Shown here piece after piece: positions 47,305 through 56,154 of a stretch of DNA of 64,000 bases (the stretch's first letter is position 1; every line of letters begins with the position of its first letter). Origin of the DNA: CBDCWO01 sp965223405. GTDB taxonomy: Bacteria; Bacteroidota; Bacteroidia; Chitinophagales; Saprospiraceae. The translations under genes were made by a program, and so were the position numbers. The stretch covers positions 620,001 to 684,000 of the forward strand of contig CBDCWO010000006.1 of the NCBI GenBank assembly GCA_965223405.1. Direction: 5' to 3'. The notes beneath the pieces were generated by a model. That model worked only from the letters and a program-made list of their open reading frames with translations. It was not told where the DNA came from and made no database searches.

Positions 47305-49476
47305 TTGCTGCAAAACAGAGTAATTTTGAAGAAAATTAGAATTGCCTTAATTAATATACATGGCCTAATAAAAAGTTCCGGACTGGAAATTGGTCGCGAT
47401 GCAGATAATGGGGGGCAGACGCGATATGTATATGAACTTGCGGATTATCTTTCCCGATCGGATGAGGTCAGTCATGTACACCTGATAACCCGATTGATTG
47501 ATGATCCGGCTTTGGACGAGGCTTATTCTTTGCCCGTAGAATTCATCAATGATAAACTAGATATTCGACGTATACCTTTTGCCGGGAAGCGGTATAAAAT
47601 GAAAGAAGAATTATGGGCACATTTAGATGAATTTGTGGCCAACACCTTAAAATACCTGAAAGCAAATGACATCATTCCCGATTGGATCCATAGTCATTAT
47701 GGAGATGCGGGGTATGCAGCCGTAGAACTTTCCGTCTTACTCAAAGTACCTTTTTCCCATACTGGGCATTCTCTAGGGATAGCCAAAAAGGAAAAAGTGA
47801 AAGCGATGGGTTTAAGTCCGGAGGAGGGAGAAAGAATGTTCAAGTTTTCTCAACGAATAGCTGCCGAAAACAATACCTTGATTCATGCGGAGTTTATTGT
47901 TACTTCTACTGACCAAGAGGTTGAAACTTACAAACTATACCCAGATTATAAGCAAGCCAAGTTTAACACGATCTCTCCTGGTGTCGATACGGAAAAGTTT
48001 TTACCCTATTATCAAATAGGATCTGAAGCGACCAACGCGGAAGAAGAATTACAAAGGAAATACTGGGTTGGAGAATACATAGAAAAGTTTCTTACCAATC
48101 CCTTGAAACCCTGTATCCTGGCATTATCGAGACCTGATCGCAGAAAAAATTTGCATACACTGATTGATGTTTATGGCAATGACAAAGAGTTGCAATCATT
48201 GGCTAATTTGGTCATTTTTGCCGGAATCCGCAAGGACATTGAAAAGATGCCCGAAAGTGAACGTGAAGTGCTAGTTGAGATTTTGTTGCTGATGGACAAA
48301 TACGACCTCTATGGCAAGCTTGCTATTCCGAAAAAACATGACGTGGAAAACGAAGTGGCAACCATATACCGTTATTGCGCTGAGAAAAGAGGTGTTTTTA
48401 CCAATTTGACCCTGCATGAAAATTTTGGTTTAACACTGATAGAAGCTGCTAGTAGTGGATTGCCCGTCATCTCTACCAAAAATGGAGGTCCTGCTGAAAT
48501 TATTCCTAAATGTAAAAATGGAATACTCGTTGACCCTCTCAACGCATCGGAAATCAAGGAAGCGATTAAAACCCTTATCACTGATGAAGATAAATGGAGA
48601 GCTTACTCCAATGCAGGTGTTCTGAATGCTCAAAAGTATTATAGCTGGGAGCGTCACGTAAAACAATATTTGGAATTGGTTGTTTCGGCACTGGCAAAAC
48701 CAAGAGAGTCCTTTCCTCAACCAAAAAATCGCATGAAGAGAGCCAAAAGATTGTTTGCAACGGATATCGACGGCACCCTGATCAGTGAAGAGCACGATCA
48801 TCCGGGTTTACAGGAATTAATTCAATTTTTAGAAAATCGTCCTGATGATTTTGCCATTGCCTATGCATCGGGGCGTTCAGTAAATTTGGTCAGGGAGGCG
48901 ATAAACGAGTTTAATTTGCCAATCCCGGAATTCTTAGTTTGTGCTGTCGGTTCCCAAATCTATTATCTAAGAGGTAATAATCATATTCTGGATAAAGGTT
49001 GGAGCCGAAATCTTGATAAAAATTGGAATCGCAAAGAAATTGAAAAGAGACTTAATAGTCTCAGCTGGATCGAAATTCAAGAGGAGGAAGGTCAAAATCC
49101 ACACAAAATATCGTATTACCTAAAAGACAAACAATACAAAGAACATCAACTAAAATTGGTATTGGGTAAATACATAAGTCATGTATCAATCATCGTTTCT
49201 CACGATTTATACCTTGACATATTGCCTCTACGGGCATCTAAAGGCAAAGCTTTAAGGTACATTTGCCGAAAGTGGTCCATTCCGTATAAAAATTTATTTA
49301 CAGCAGGAGATTCCGGCAACGACCTGGATATGCTCACTGGTTCTGGTAATGGTATTATCGTCGGTAATTATGCTCAGGAACTTGATTCTGTGAAACCAAA
49401 AAAGAATTTGTATAAAGCCCAAGGAATTGCAGCCGCTGGAATTATTGAGGGTTTTGAACACTTTGGAATAAAATAA
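47305..49476 (+). CDS. Sucrose-phosphate synthase fused to a HAD sucrose-phosphatase-like domain
   Basis: The 723-residue product has a GT4 (GT-B) synthase part. It includes the diagnostic G-R-D-A-D-N-G-G-Q-T-R-Y (30-41), H-S-H-Y-G-D-A-G-Y, H-T-G-H-S-L-G, the donor-binding S-R-P-D-R-R-K-N (about 273) and E-N-F-G-L-T-L-I-E-A. A C-terminal HAD-IIB domain (about 480-723) retains D-I-D-G-T-L (about 487) and G-D-S-G-N-D-L-D-M-L (about 669), so phosphatase activity is plausible. It would make sucrose 6-phosphate from UDP-glucose and fructose 6-phosphate and then sucrose. The start is TTG 47305 or, giving M-K-K-I-R-I-A, TTG 47326. A GH32-like gene lies 5 kb downstream. Confidence 0.9.
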   Translation: MLQNRVILKKIRIALINIHGLIKSSGLEIGRDADNGGQTRYVYELADYLSRSDEVSHVHLITRLIDDPALDEAYSLPVEFINDKLDIRRIPFAGKRYKMKEELWAHLDEFVANTLKYLKANDIIPDWIHSHYGDAGYAAVELSVLLKVPFSHTGHSLGIAKKEKVKAMGLSPEEGERMFKFSQRIAAENNTLIHAEFIVTSTDQEVETYKLYPDYKQAKFNTISPGVDTEKFLPYYQIGSEATNAEEELQRKYWVGEYIEKFLTNPLKPCILALSRPDRRKNLHTLIDVYGNDKELQSLANLVIFAGIRKDIEKMPESEREVLVEILLLMDKYDLYGKLAIPKKHDVENEVATIYRYCAEKRGVFTNLTLHENFGLTLIEAASSGLPVISTKNGGPAEIIPKCKNGILVDPLNASEIKEAIKTLITDEDKWRAYSNAGVLNAQKYYSWERHVKQYLELVVSALAKPRESFPQPKNRMKRAKRLFATDIDGTLISEEHDHPGLQELIQFLENRPDDFAIAYASGRSVNLVREAINEFNLPIPEFLVCAVGSQIYYLRGNNHILDKGWSRNLDKNWNRKEIEKRLNSLSWIEIQEEEGQNPHKISYYLKDKQYKEHQLKLVLGKYISHVSIIVSHDLYLDILPLRASKGKALRYICRKWSIPYKNLFTAGDSGNDLDMLTGSGNGIIVGNYAQELDSVKPKKNLYKAQGIAAAGIIEGFEHFGIK

Positions 49477-49521
49477 TCCGCATGGAACCTCTTTCTTATA
49501 AACCGGGCAAACAAAGCCTAC

Positions 49522-51432
49522 CTAATTGTGTTTCTGCGATCTTTTTGCCTTTTGTAATTCAAGATACAGTTCCTGTAATTCCATACTTTTTTGTTGCATT
49601 TGCTGATGTACTTCCTGATTTATGGTCTGCATTTCTTGTTGAATTTCATGTTGCAGTTGGTTCATTTTCTTTTGCATTTCCATAGTCTCCTGATTCCAAA
49701 TCTTCTGATGCTCTTGTTGAAACTCTTGCATAGAAAGTTGAAATTCTTGAATATCATTCTGCAATTGTTGCATTTCCGGATTTTGCATTAGTTTTTGATG
49801 TGCATTTTGGAATTCTTGCATTTGATGTTGCATTTTCTTTTGATATTCTTGTATCTCCTGTGTCAAATCCTGGGCTTTCTTTAAATTCTCCTCATTTTTT
49901 GGCAGTGCCTGTAATGCTTCGAGTTGTTGTGAGTTTTGTTCTATTTGTTGCTCCAATTGTTTGAATTCAGCACTCTTCATTTGCTTTTCCAATTTATTCA
50001 TGGATTCTTTCATTTGCTTTTCCAGCTCAAATTGCTTGCGTTCAAACTCTTGCATTTTTTCCCTGTTTTCGGATTCCATCAGTGCTTCCAACTTTTTTAT
50101 TTTAGGCTCCAGCTGCTTTTCCAGTTGTTCTCTTTGTGCTTGTAAATCTTTCATTCTTAATTGCATTTTCGACTCCATTTCCTGAGAAATCCGGTTAGAG
50201 AGCATTTCAATTTCCTGCTCTTTCTTGGCTATTTTTTTCTCTAAATCTTTTATTTTCTTTGTTGATGGCAAGGTATCCTTTAAAGAACCTGTTTTCGGCT
50301 GATTGACTTTCAATGATTTGGGAGAACTAACCATTTGCTCTTTTTCAGGGACCAAGCTTTGCCCGGTTTTGGCATTATCCTCACCACGAGGTATCTCAAC
50401 CACAAGCTCTTGACCCTGGATGCTTAAATCTGCCACTTTCTCAATTTGATCATTGAAATCAGATTGACGAAAGGCATACTGAGAAAATACGATTACCAAA
50501 ATTAATAATACATATACAATAGGTTTCAGGTGAATGTCTTCTATTGGACGGTTTAGCATGCGTTTTACTCTCATTATTAATTCATTTTTATGGTTATACA
50601 AAGCAGGGGCAAGCTGCATATTTTGGGTTGAAAAATTGGCAATTTGGTATAATGTTTCCAGGTAGGAGGATAATTGTACATTGTGTTTTACCTGATCATC
50701 ACAGATGTATTCTCTATTTTGACGGATTCTCCTACCTATGATCCAGGTCACAGGATGGTAAAACAGTAAACTCTCAATTAATACTTGAATCTGATTAAGA
50801 AGGTAGTCATGTCGTTTGATATGGATCAATTCATGTATCAAAACGGCTTCTAAATGCTGAGCCGAAAGATGATTGAAATAAAAAGAAGGTAACAGGACAA
50901 CAGGGTTGAAGATTCCTACTACCATGGGTACATTTATCGCCGAAGAATGTTTGAGAACTACTTGACTTCTGACTTTTAGCATCTGCACCAGTTTGGCCAT
51001 TTGCTGCTTCCAGTTTTCCGGTACCGGCTTAGCGGCATGTTTGATCCTATGCAAAAATAGTGTACCTAAAATTGCTCTTCCCAAACAAAAAATGGAACCA
51101 ATCATCCAGATAAACGCCAACAAGTAATAGAAACGATTGCCTTCAGTTAAGATGCCGGAGTTATTTAGACCAAGATCTCGTATCATTTGCCAGGATTCCC
51201 CATCTGTACCTATGGTGTTGGATGGAATTTGATAGTAACAAAAGGTTAGAATCCAGAACAACATCATGGCACACAATCCACCGAAATACAGCCAATAATG
51301 AATAAGGGAGTTGCTGGAATGTAGGGCTTTCTTAATCATTGCAACCAGGCCAAGGATAAGTACCCCCTGCCATAGGGAGTGGATGCAAGCCATGGTAATG
51401 GCATTTACCAGATCATAATCCATCCAGCTCAT
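49522..51432 (-). CDS. BlaR1-type M56 peptidase with long Gln/Glu/Met coiled coil
   Basis: The 636-residue protein has membrane segments at about 13-32, 40-64, 102-128 and 305-322. The M56 zinc motif H-E-L-I-H is at 200-204, with R-E-Y-I-C-D-D near 245. Beyond the last membrane helix, a linker leads into about 240 residues that are almost entirely coiled coil (repeats such as Q-L-E-K-Q-M-K, E-F-Q-Q-E-H-Q-K, M-Q-K-K-M-N-Q). There is no recognisable ligand-binding domain. It overlaps its BlaI partner by ATGA. The long extracytoplasmic or cytoplasmic rod could sense envelope spacing or a partner protein; that is speculation. Confidence 0.88.
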   Translation of the reverse strand: MSWMDYDLVNAITMACIHSLWQGVLILGLVAMIKKALHSSNSLIHYWLYFGGLCAMMLFWILTFCYYQIPSNTIGTDGESWQMIRDLGLNNSGILTEGNRFYYLLAFIWMIGSIFCLGRAILGTLFLHRIKHAAKPVPENWKQQMAKLVQMLKVRSQVVLKHSSAINVPMVVGIFNPVVLLPSFYFNHLSAQHLEAVLIHELIHIKRHDYLLNQIQVLIESLLFYHPVTWIIGRRIRQNREYICDDQVKHNVQLSSYLETLYQIANFSTQNMQLAPALYNHKNELIMRVKRMLNRPIEDIHLKPIVYVLLILVIVFSQYAFRQSDFNDQIEKVADLSIQGQELVVEIPRGEDNAKTGQSLVPEKEQMVSSPKSLKVNQPKTGSLKDTLPSTKKIKDLEKKIAKKEQEIEMLSNRISQEMESKMQLRMKDLQAQREQLEKQLEPKIKKLEALMESENREKMQEFERKQFELEKQMKESMNKLEKQMKSAEFKQLEQQIEQNSQQLEALQALPKNEENLKKAQDLTQEIQEYQKKMQHQMQEFQNAHQKLMQNPEMQQLQNDIQEFQLSMQEFQQEHQKIWNQETMEMQKKMNQLQHEIQQEMQTINQEVHQQMQQKSMELQELYLELQKAKRSQKHN

Positions 51433-51815
51433 TGATCCTGATTTTTGTCAAGTTTATCAATCATTTTCCTGATCTCCTCCAGTTCCTCCTGGTTCGGTTG
51501 TCGATGTCCGATAGCGCTAATTACCAGTTTAGCCGAAGATCCACCAAATACGGAATCGACCATTTTTTCGATAATGGATTTCTCCACCGTAGAGCGGTCT
51601 AATTCCGGAGCATAAATATGAGATCTAGAAGAAGTGTCTCTGCTCAAAAATCCCTTATCAAGCATGACTTGCATGGTTTTTAAGGTTGTGGTATAAAATA
51701 TTTCCTTGGATTGCGAAAGTATATCATGCACCACACGTACACTAGACGGTCCGTGGTTCCAAAGCACTTTTAATATTTCAATCTCTGCTGATGTAGGTTT
51801 TCTTTTCTTATTCAT
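51429..51815 (-). CDS. BlaI/MecI/CopY-family repressor (second copy)
   Basis: The 128-residue protein has a winged-helix domain (P-T-S-A-E-I-E-I-L-K-V-L-W-N-H-G, and Y-T-T-T-L-K-T-M-Q-V-M-L-D-K-G-F-L-S-R). A C-terminal dimer helix (E-L-E-E-I-R-K-M-I-D-K-L) follows. It is the first gene of a coupled pair with the M56 gene. The perfect TACGAT/ATCGTA inverted repeat four bases before its start suggests autorepression. It differs clearly from the repressor at 44609, so each likely has its own operator sequence. Confidence 0.93.
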   Translation of the reverse strand: MNKKRKPTSAEIEILKVLWNHGPSSVRVVHDILSQSKEIFYTTTLKTMQVMLDKGFLSRDTSSRSHIYAPELDRSTVEKSIIEKMVDSVFGGSSAKLVISAIGHRQPNQEELEEIRKMIDKLDKNQDQ

Positions 51816-51818
51816 TAC

Positions 51819-51834
51819 TACGATGATTATCGTA
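51819..51834 (-). promoter_or_regulatory. Putative BlaI operator, 6-4-6 inverted repeat
   Basis: TACGAT-GATT-ATCGTA is a perfect inverted repeat immediately upstream of the repressor start codon (51815). On the minus strand a TACTATTG element, one mismatch from TAnnTTTG, lies about 10 bases further upstream. The spacing suggests the repeat covers the transcription start or a very short leader. Its layout (6-4-6) matches the other BlaI module, but the half-site differs (TACGAT versus TTAGTT). Confidence 0.55.
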
Positions 51835-52274
51835 CGTCAATAGTATAACATATTTTAATTAAATCCAAGTTTTTAATGAATAATTAACATTTGATGTATA
51901 AGGTATACGGTGATCGGTATACGGTGTTCGGTGATCTGCTTTGACCACTGGAGCCCTATGCCCAAGTGGGTGATAGCTGAACGTGTCAAACAGCCTTGTC
52001 ATTATGGGTGTAATTGCTCTACCATCGGGTACGCCTAATCCCTAAAGGAAGTCCACAAAAAAAGGTCCCAGGAATCAGGTATCGGGTCTCAGGATTGACC
52101 ACTCCCTGTAAACAAAGATCCCGAACATTTGCTGTTAATTCACCAAATCTTGCCCGACAGAGGTGAGTTCGGGATGACCTAGTTTTCCCCAAAATGAGTT
52201 GCCTGTCTCGCAGGAATTGGAGCCTTGGTTAGTGGTAAAAATGGCTATTGAAATTTATTATTGTACTTTCCCTA
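51835..52274. other. Repeat-rich intergenic region
   Basis: No gene is supported here. The stretch contains reiterated GGTATACGGTGATCGGTATA-type sequence (about 51902-51935). It also contains a CCACTGGAGCCC...AAGTGGGTGAT element (51944-51972) and a loose ATCCCGAAC/GTTCGGGAT hairpin (52119-52176). All three types recur elsewhere in the window. Confidence 0.55.
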
Positions 52275-52436
52275 GTGCTATGTCAACGTTTGAATGACGA
52301 GTTGGATTAGAGTGAAGTTTATGCGTGGGCAAGGCGGAGGTTCACCAGTTATGCCAGGCATAATGAGTGGTTCTCCAACGCAGCACAGGCTTAAAATACG
52401 CCTAATCCATCCGTCAATTTAAGCTTGACATAGCAC
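52275..52436. mobile_element. 162-bp palindromic MITE-like element at the rsgA stop codon
   Basis: The left end GTGCTATGTCAA and the complement of the right end TTGACATAGCAC match perfectly. Further paired blocks are TTGGATTAG/CTAATCCA and the centre TTATGCC-AGGCATAA. TA stands outside both ends (52273-52274 and 52437-52438). On the minus strand the TA plus the first element base form the TAG stop of rsgA. There is no open frame. It is similar in length and design to 29401-29563, but differs in sequence. Confidence 0.75.
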
Positions 52437-53539
52437 TAGAACTTTCGTTGCTTTTTATGCTTCATGACTTCCTTATACATTTTGCCGAATTGCTTGTCTT
52501 TTTTTCTTTTTTCGGCCAGGCTGGACTCAAAATGCTCCTTTTCCCGCTGCATTTTTTGAAAATTATCCAAAATTTCTAGCTCAATATCTCCTTTTTCCAC
52601 TGCTGCAAGAACGGCACATCCCGATTCATTAATGTGGGTACAATCTCTAAATTTACAATGTTGCGCTAATTCACCAATGACATCAAAAGTCATCTCTAAT
52701 CCCTCCCCGACATCCCCGATCCCAACTTCCCTCATACCCGGATTATCAATAAAAATTCCACCGTTGTCTAATACAATCAACTCCCGATGGCTGGTGATAT
52801 GTCGTCCCTTCTTCACACTTGAACTGATATCCCCAGTTTTCATGTAATCCTTACCGGCAATGGTATTTAATAGAGAAGATTTCCCTACCCCTGAAGATCC
52901 CAGCAAACAATAAGTCATCCCCTTTTCAATTTGCTCCAATAGCAGATCACATCCCAATTTGCTTTTATTGCTTATTTGCATTATGGGAACTCCTTTCAAA
53001 CGTTCTCTGGTCATTTCAACCATTGAATCCAACTCCGATGGACTGATAAGATCAATTTTGCTTAGGATTACTAGAGGTTTAATTCGCGACGCATGACATA
53101 TAGTCAAGTATCGTTCTACCCGATTAAGATTAAAATCCCGATCTACAGCCTGAACTATTATCCCATAGTCGATATTGGTGGCAATGATCTGGGTCTGAAT
53201 TGCCTTCCCCGCTGCTTTCCTTTCAATAATCGATTTACGTGGAAATATGGCATGGATCAAAGCTTTATGTTCATCATACTCCGATACCGAGACCCAATCG
53301 CCTACTGCTGGAAAATCGTATCTACTCTCCGCACTAAATCTCAGATTTCCAATAAGCTCTGCATCCAATTCTCCGGTTTCGGTTTTGACGACATACCTTT
53401 CTTTGTGTTCAGAAATGACCCTCCCCACTTGAAAGGAGAGCAAATTTCTTTCGACACGAAATTGTTGCAAGCTTTCGGTATATCCTAATTCCTTAAGGGT
53501 TATCAAAATAATTAGTTTGAATGTTTGGTCACCTAACAC
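52436..53539 (-). CDS. rsgA: Ribosome small-subunit-dependent GTPase A
   Basis: The 367-residue protein has an OB-fold N-terminus (about 35-110). A circularly permuted GTPase domain follows, in which the G4 motif (S-K-I-D-L, about 160) precedes the G1 P-loop G-S-S-G-V-G-K-S-S (about 213). A G3-like D-N-P-G-M-R-E segment comes next. A C-terminal zinc site carries C-K-F-R-D-C-T-H and N-E-S-G-C. It acts in late 30S subunit maturation. The frame opens at GTG 53539. TTG 53506 (M-I-T-L-K-E-L-G) is an attractive alternative start that looks more like other family members. The stop codon is completed by the neighbouring palindromic element. Confidence 0.95.
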   Translation of the reverse strand: MLGDQTFKLIILITLKELGYTESLQQFRVERNLLSFQVGRVISEHKERYVVKTETGELDAELIGNLRFSAESRYDFPAVGDWVSVSEYDEHKALIHAIFPRKSIIERKAAGKAIQTQIIATNIDYGIIVQAVDRDFNLNRVERYLTICHASRIKPLVILSKIDLISPSELDSMVEMTRERLKGVPIMQISNKSKLGCDLLLEQIEKGMTYCLLGSSGVGKSSLLNTIAGKDYMKTGDISSSVKKGRHITSHRELIVLDNGGIFIDNPGMREVGIGDVGEGLEMTFDVIGELAQHCKFRDCTHINESGCAVLAAVEKGDIELEILDNFQKMQREKEHFESSLAEKRKKDKQFGKMYKEVMKHKKQRKF

Positions 53540-53631
53540 TACTCAGCTTCCAACCTTATCTACGCACATACGTGCATTTCCATTACCAAGTTCAGGCCGG
53601 AAATGTCGACTGCTAAAACGTATCTCTAAGC

Positions 53632-54087
53632 CTAATCCGATTTACTTTTTTCGTCTGCTTCGAGTTCAAAACTAACCATCCAATTCACTCCAAACTGGTC
53701 GGTTAACATACCAAAATATGAACTCCAAAATGTTTTGTTCATAGGCATTATAATCTGTCCGTTAGCTGCAAGAGCATTGAAAATTTGATTTGCCTTATCC
53801 ATAGAATCCGTATTGACAGATATAGAAAAATTATTCCCAACTACCACCTTGGAAGCCCATTCACCACCAGTATCACTGCCCATCAAAATCGTTTCCTTAC
53901 TTATCGGCAAAGATAGGTGCATTACTCGATCCAAATGTGCCTCTGGTATCGGGGGCGACTCCGGGTCTACAGGCATATCTCTAAAGGTACCTACATAAGA
54001 AAATTCACCTCCAAACACAGATTGATAAAATTCGAATGCATCTCTGCAGTTACCCTCAAAAGTCAAATAAATATTTACTGTGGTCAT
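53632..54087 (-). CDS. VOC (glyoxalase/PhnB-like) protein
   Basis: The 151-residue protein shows the PhnB/3-demethylubiquinone-like VOC pattern: I-Y-L-T-F-E-G-N-C-R-D-A-F-E-F-Y-Q-S-V-F-G-G, then V-M-H-L-S-L-P-I, I-L-M-G-S-D, and a final F-G-M-L-T-D-Q-F-G-V-N-W-M-V. It could be a metal-dependent enzyme, but the H-x-E metal set is not complete by eye and many members have unknown activity. It is monocistronic. Confidence 0.88.
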   Translation of the reverse strand: MTTVNIYLTFEGNCRDAFEFYQSVFGGEFSYVGTFRDMPVDPESPPIPEAHLDRVMHLSLPISKETILMGSDTGGEWASKVVVGNNFSISVNTDSMDKANQIFNALAANGQIIMPMNKTFWSSYFGMLTDQFGVNWMVSFELEADEKSKSD

Positions 54088-54612
54088 AAAATTATTATTA
54101 ATTCACTTCAATGTTAGAATAGACTAAGATAGCGAATATTGAGCTGTTTTGCTACAACTTAATCACTCTTTAACCAGCATACTTTATAAGCAAAACATCT
54201 GAGTTAAATAGCATAAATGCTAGTTATCGGTATTCGGCTTTGCCCACTGGAGCCCAGGGCCTTAGTAGGTGATCGGTGGAGTATCTGTCCTCTGTTGTCT
54301 GTCTTCTGTCATCTTTCTAAGGTGGAACTGTTTGAGGCGGTACGCTTCAAACAACATTCACTCCAAAATGCTGATAACTTTGCTCGATTGATCAGGCAGC
54401 GAAACTCGTCCGGACTGACAGCTAAAATCGAAAGTACAGTACTTGCTACCCCTTCTCTTTTCTACGTTCGTCGCAAAGAAGAGCTATTTAAAAACGCATT
54501 GAGTTTTTATCAAGTCGATAAGTTCCTCTTAAAGACAGAGTACAGCGTGACGAAATCTCAACAAAAATATTCTACTTTTGCAACTTTGTGTTGAAAACAA
54601 ATAACTTAAGTT
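54088..54612. other. Intergenic region with a dispersed repeat
   Basis: About 525 bp. A CCCACTGGAGCCC...TAGTAGGTGATCGG element lies at 54243-54276, related to those at 32944 and 51944. CTGTTGTCTGTCTTCTGTCA reiteration follows. A 125-codon open frame (54217-54594) runs through the repeat and shows no family features, so I do not call it. Confidence 0.45.
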
Positions 54613-56082
54613 ATGTACGCTGGTGCCGGACACAGTGATTGGGAAATCGGGGATATAGATGTATTTGTTCATGAAGGAAAGTATCATTTATTTCATTTGA
54701 TTATTCCAAATCACGATTATATCGCTCATGCCACGTCAAAAGACGGTCTTACCTGGAAAAGAGTTCGAAATGCCCTATTTGTAGGGCATCCGGGAGCCTG
54801 GGATGACGATATGCTATGGACCATGCACGCGGTCCACCGAAAAGATCAATTCTATTTGTTTTATACGGGATTGCATATAAAAGACCGTGGAAGTACCCAA
54901 AAAATCGGGATAGCCACAAGCAAGGATCTGATTCACTGGGAGAAAAACAAAAATCATGGATTTCCTTTGAGCACCACAGGTCCTCATTATGAGGATCTAG
55001 CCAACAATCCAAGACAGTGGCTTAGTTTCAGAGATCCTTTTTATTTTCAAGACGGCGAAAAAGAATATTTATTGGTTTGTGCACGCGCTTCTACAGGTCC
55101 TTTATCCAGGAGAGGCTGTGTGGGATTGATAGAAATAGAAAGCAACAATCTGGCATATAAAACACCCTTGTTGTATCCAAGAATGTACGACGATATAGAA
55201 TGTCCTTGTATATTCAAGCTAAACGGTAGATACTACCTGATCGGCTCAATCCGGGAAGACATAAAAGTTAGATATTGGTTTTGCGATGAGTTTATGGGTG
55301 AATATCATAGTTTTCATGCTGACGTTCTGCTGCCCCAAGGGAACTATGCGGCTCGAGTGGTAAAAGATAATGGCCATTGGTTACTCTATAATTTTTACTT
55401 CATGGATGGAAAGGTCAATTCCAAAAGAGTGTTACCTCCACCTAAACAATTGGAAAGTGATCAAAAGGGCAGACTTTTGCTTACCAGTTATTATCGCTGG
55501 GAATTAATGGTTGAAAGTATACTTTCACAACCATTATACCCGGAAGTGAAAGTATTTTTTGGCAATCCAACAGCGGGAATTCAGAGAGATGATAATGAAT
55601 GGAGGTTATTCAGTCGTAGTGGCTATGAACTTTTTTATTTCTCCAGCCCTTGGCAAAGTTACATCTGGCAGGGCAAAATTACGGTAGAAGGTTTAGGTAA
55701 ATGCGGTTTGTTCTGTAATCTTGATGAATTTGGAAACGGGTATTTTATCGCTTTTGATGTGGTGAATGGAGTGGTTAAGATTAGAAGCTGGGGAAGTAAT
55801 GAGAGCGATTTGAAGCAAGATTTTATTTTCAATGATTTGCAATCAAATGTTTTTGCAGTCCCTGACCAGCGAACTTTTCAGTTTAAACTGATTCGTTATG
55901 GCAGTTATATTGAATTGTCGATTGATGGGGTGGTCAGGCTTACATTAATTGACTATACCTTCTCTGCATCCGGGTTGGGACTTTATTGTGCATCTTCAAA
56001 AATAGCTTTTACAGAAAGTACTTGGAAGTCCCTACCGGATCCTAAATTGGAGTATGCCAGTCTGGAAGATACCGATATCTGA
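54613..56082 (+). CDS. GH32-like glycoside hydrolase (sucrose/fructoside type)
   Basis: The 489-residue protein has an N-terminal five-bladed propeller with the GH32 landmarks. An Asp near the start in D-I-D-V-F-V-H-E-G (14-16) occupies the nucleophile position. An R-D-P motif lies in L-S-F-R-D-P-F (140-142), and an E-C motif in D-I-E-C-P-C (Glu196). Repeated W-x-K/H-W-E-K and Y-L-F-Y-T-G blades support the fold. A beta-sandwich follows (about 330-489: L-F-Y-F-S-S-P-W-Q, I-E-L-S-I-D-G-V). There is no signal peptide, so it is probably cytoplasmic. With the sucrose-phosphate synthase 5 kb away it may hydrolyse sucrose or a sucrose-derived glycoside. Confidence 0.85.
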   Translation: MYAGAGHSDWEIGDIDVFVHEGKYHLFHLIIPNHDYIAHATSKDGLTWKRVRNALFVGHPGAWDDDMLWTMHAVHRKDQFYLFYTGLHIKDRGSTQKIGIATSKDLIHWEKNKNHGFPLSTTGPHYEDLANNPRQWLSFRDPFYFQDGEKEYLLVCARASTGPLSRRGCVGLIEIESNNLAYKTPLLYPRMYDDIECPCIFKLNGRYYLIGSIREDIKVRYWFCDEFMGEYHSFHADVLLPQGNYAARVVKDNGHWLLYNFYFMDGKVNSKRVLPPPKQLESDQKGRLLLTSYYRWELMVESILSQPLYPEVKVFFGNPTAGIQRDDNEWRLFSRSGYELFYFSSPWQSYIWQGKITVEGLGKCGLFCNLDEFGNGYFIAFDVVNGVVKIRSWGSNESDLKQDFIFNDLQSNVFAVPDQRTFQFKLIRYGSYIELSIDGVVRLTLIDYTFSASGLGLYCASSKIAFTESTWKSLPDPKLEYASLEDTDI

Positions 56083-56154
56083 TAATTTCCCATTAGGGAT
56101 TTTTGCTTAGGTTCAGGCCATGACATAATAGATCGTTTTGGTTTATTCTAAATT

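Noticed and set aside
49591..50185. Several Leu/Phe-rich plus-strand frames opposite the M56 coiled coil
   Set aside because: They are antisense of Gln/Glu/Lys codons, which read as Leu/Phe/Ser; they are not membrane proteins.
44609..51815. Beta-lactam resistance locus because of BlaI/BlaR1
   Set aside because: No beta-lactamase or penicillin-binding protein gene is nearby and neither M56 protein has a penicillin-sensor domain.
54217..54594. 125-codon plus-strand frame before the GH32-like gene
   Set aside because: It starts inside a dispersed repeat and shows no conserved motif or clear start signal.
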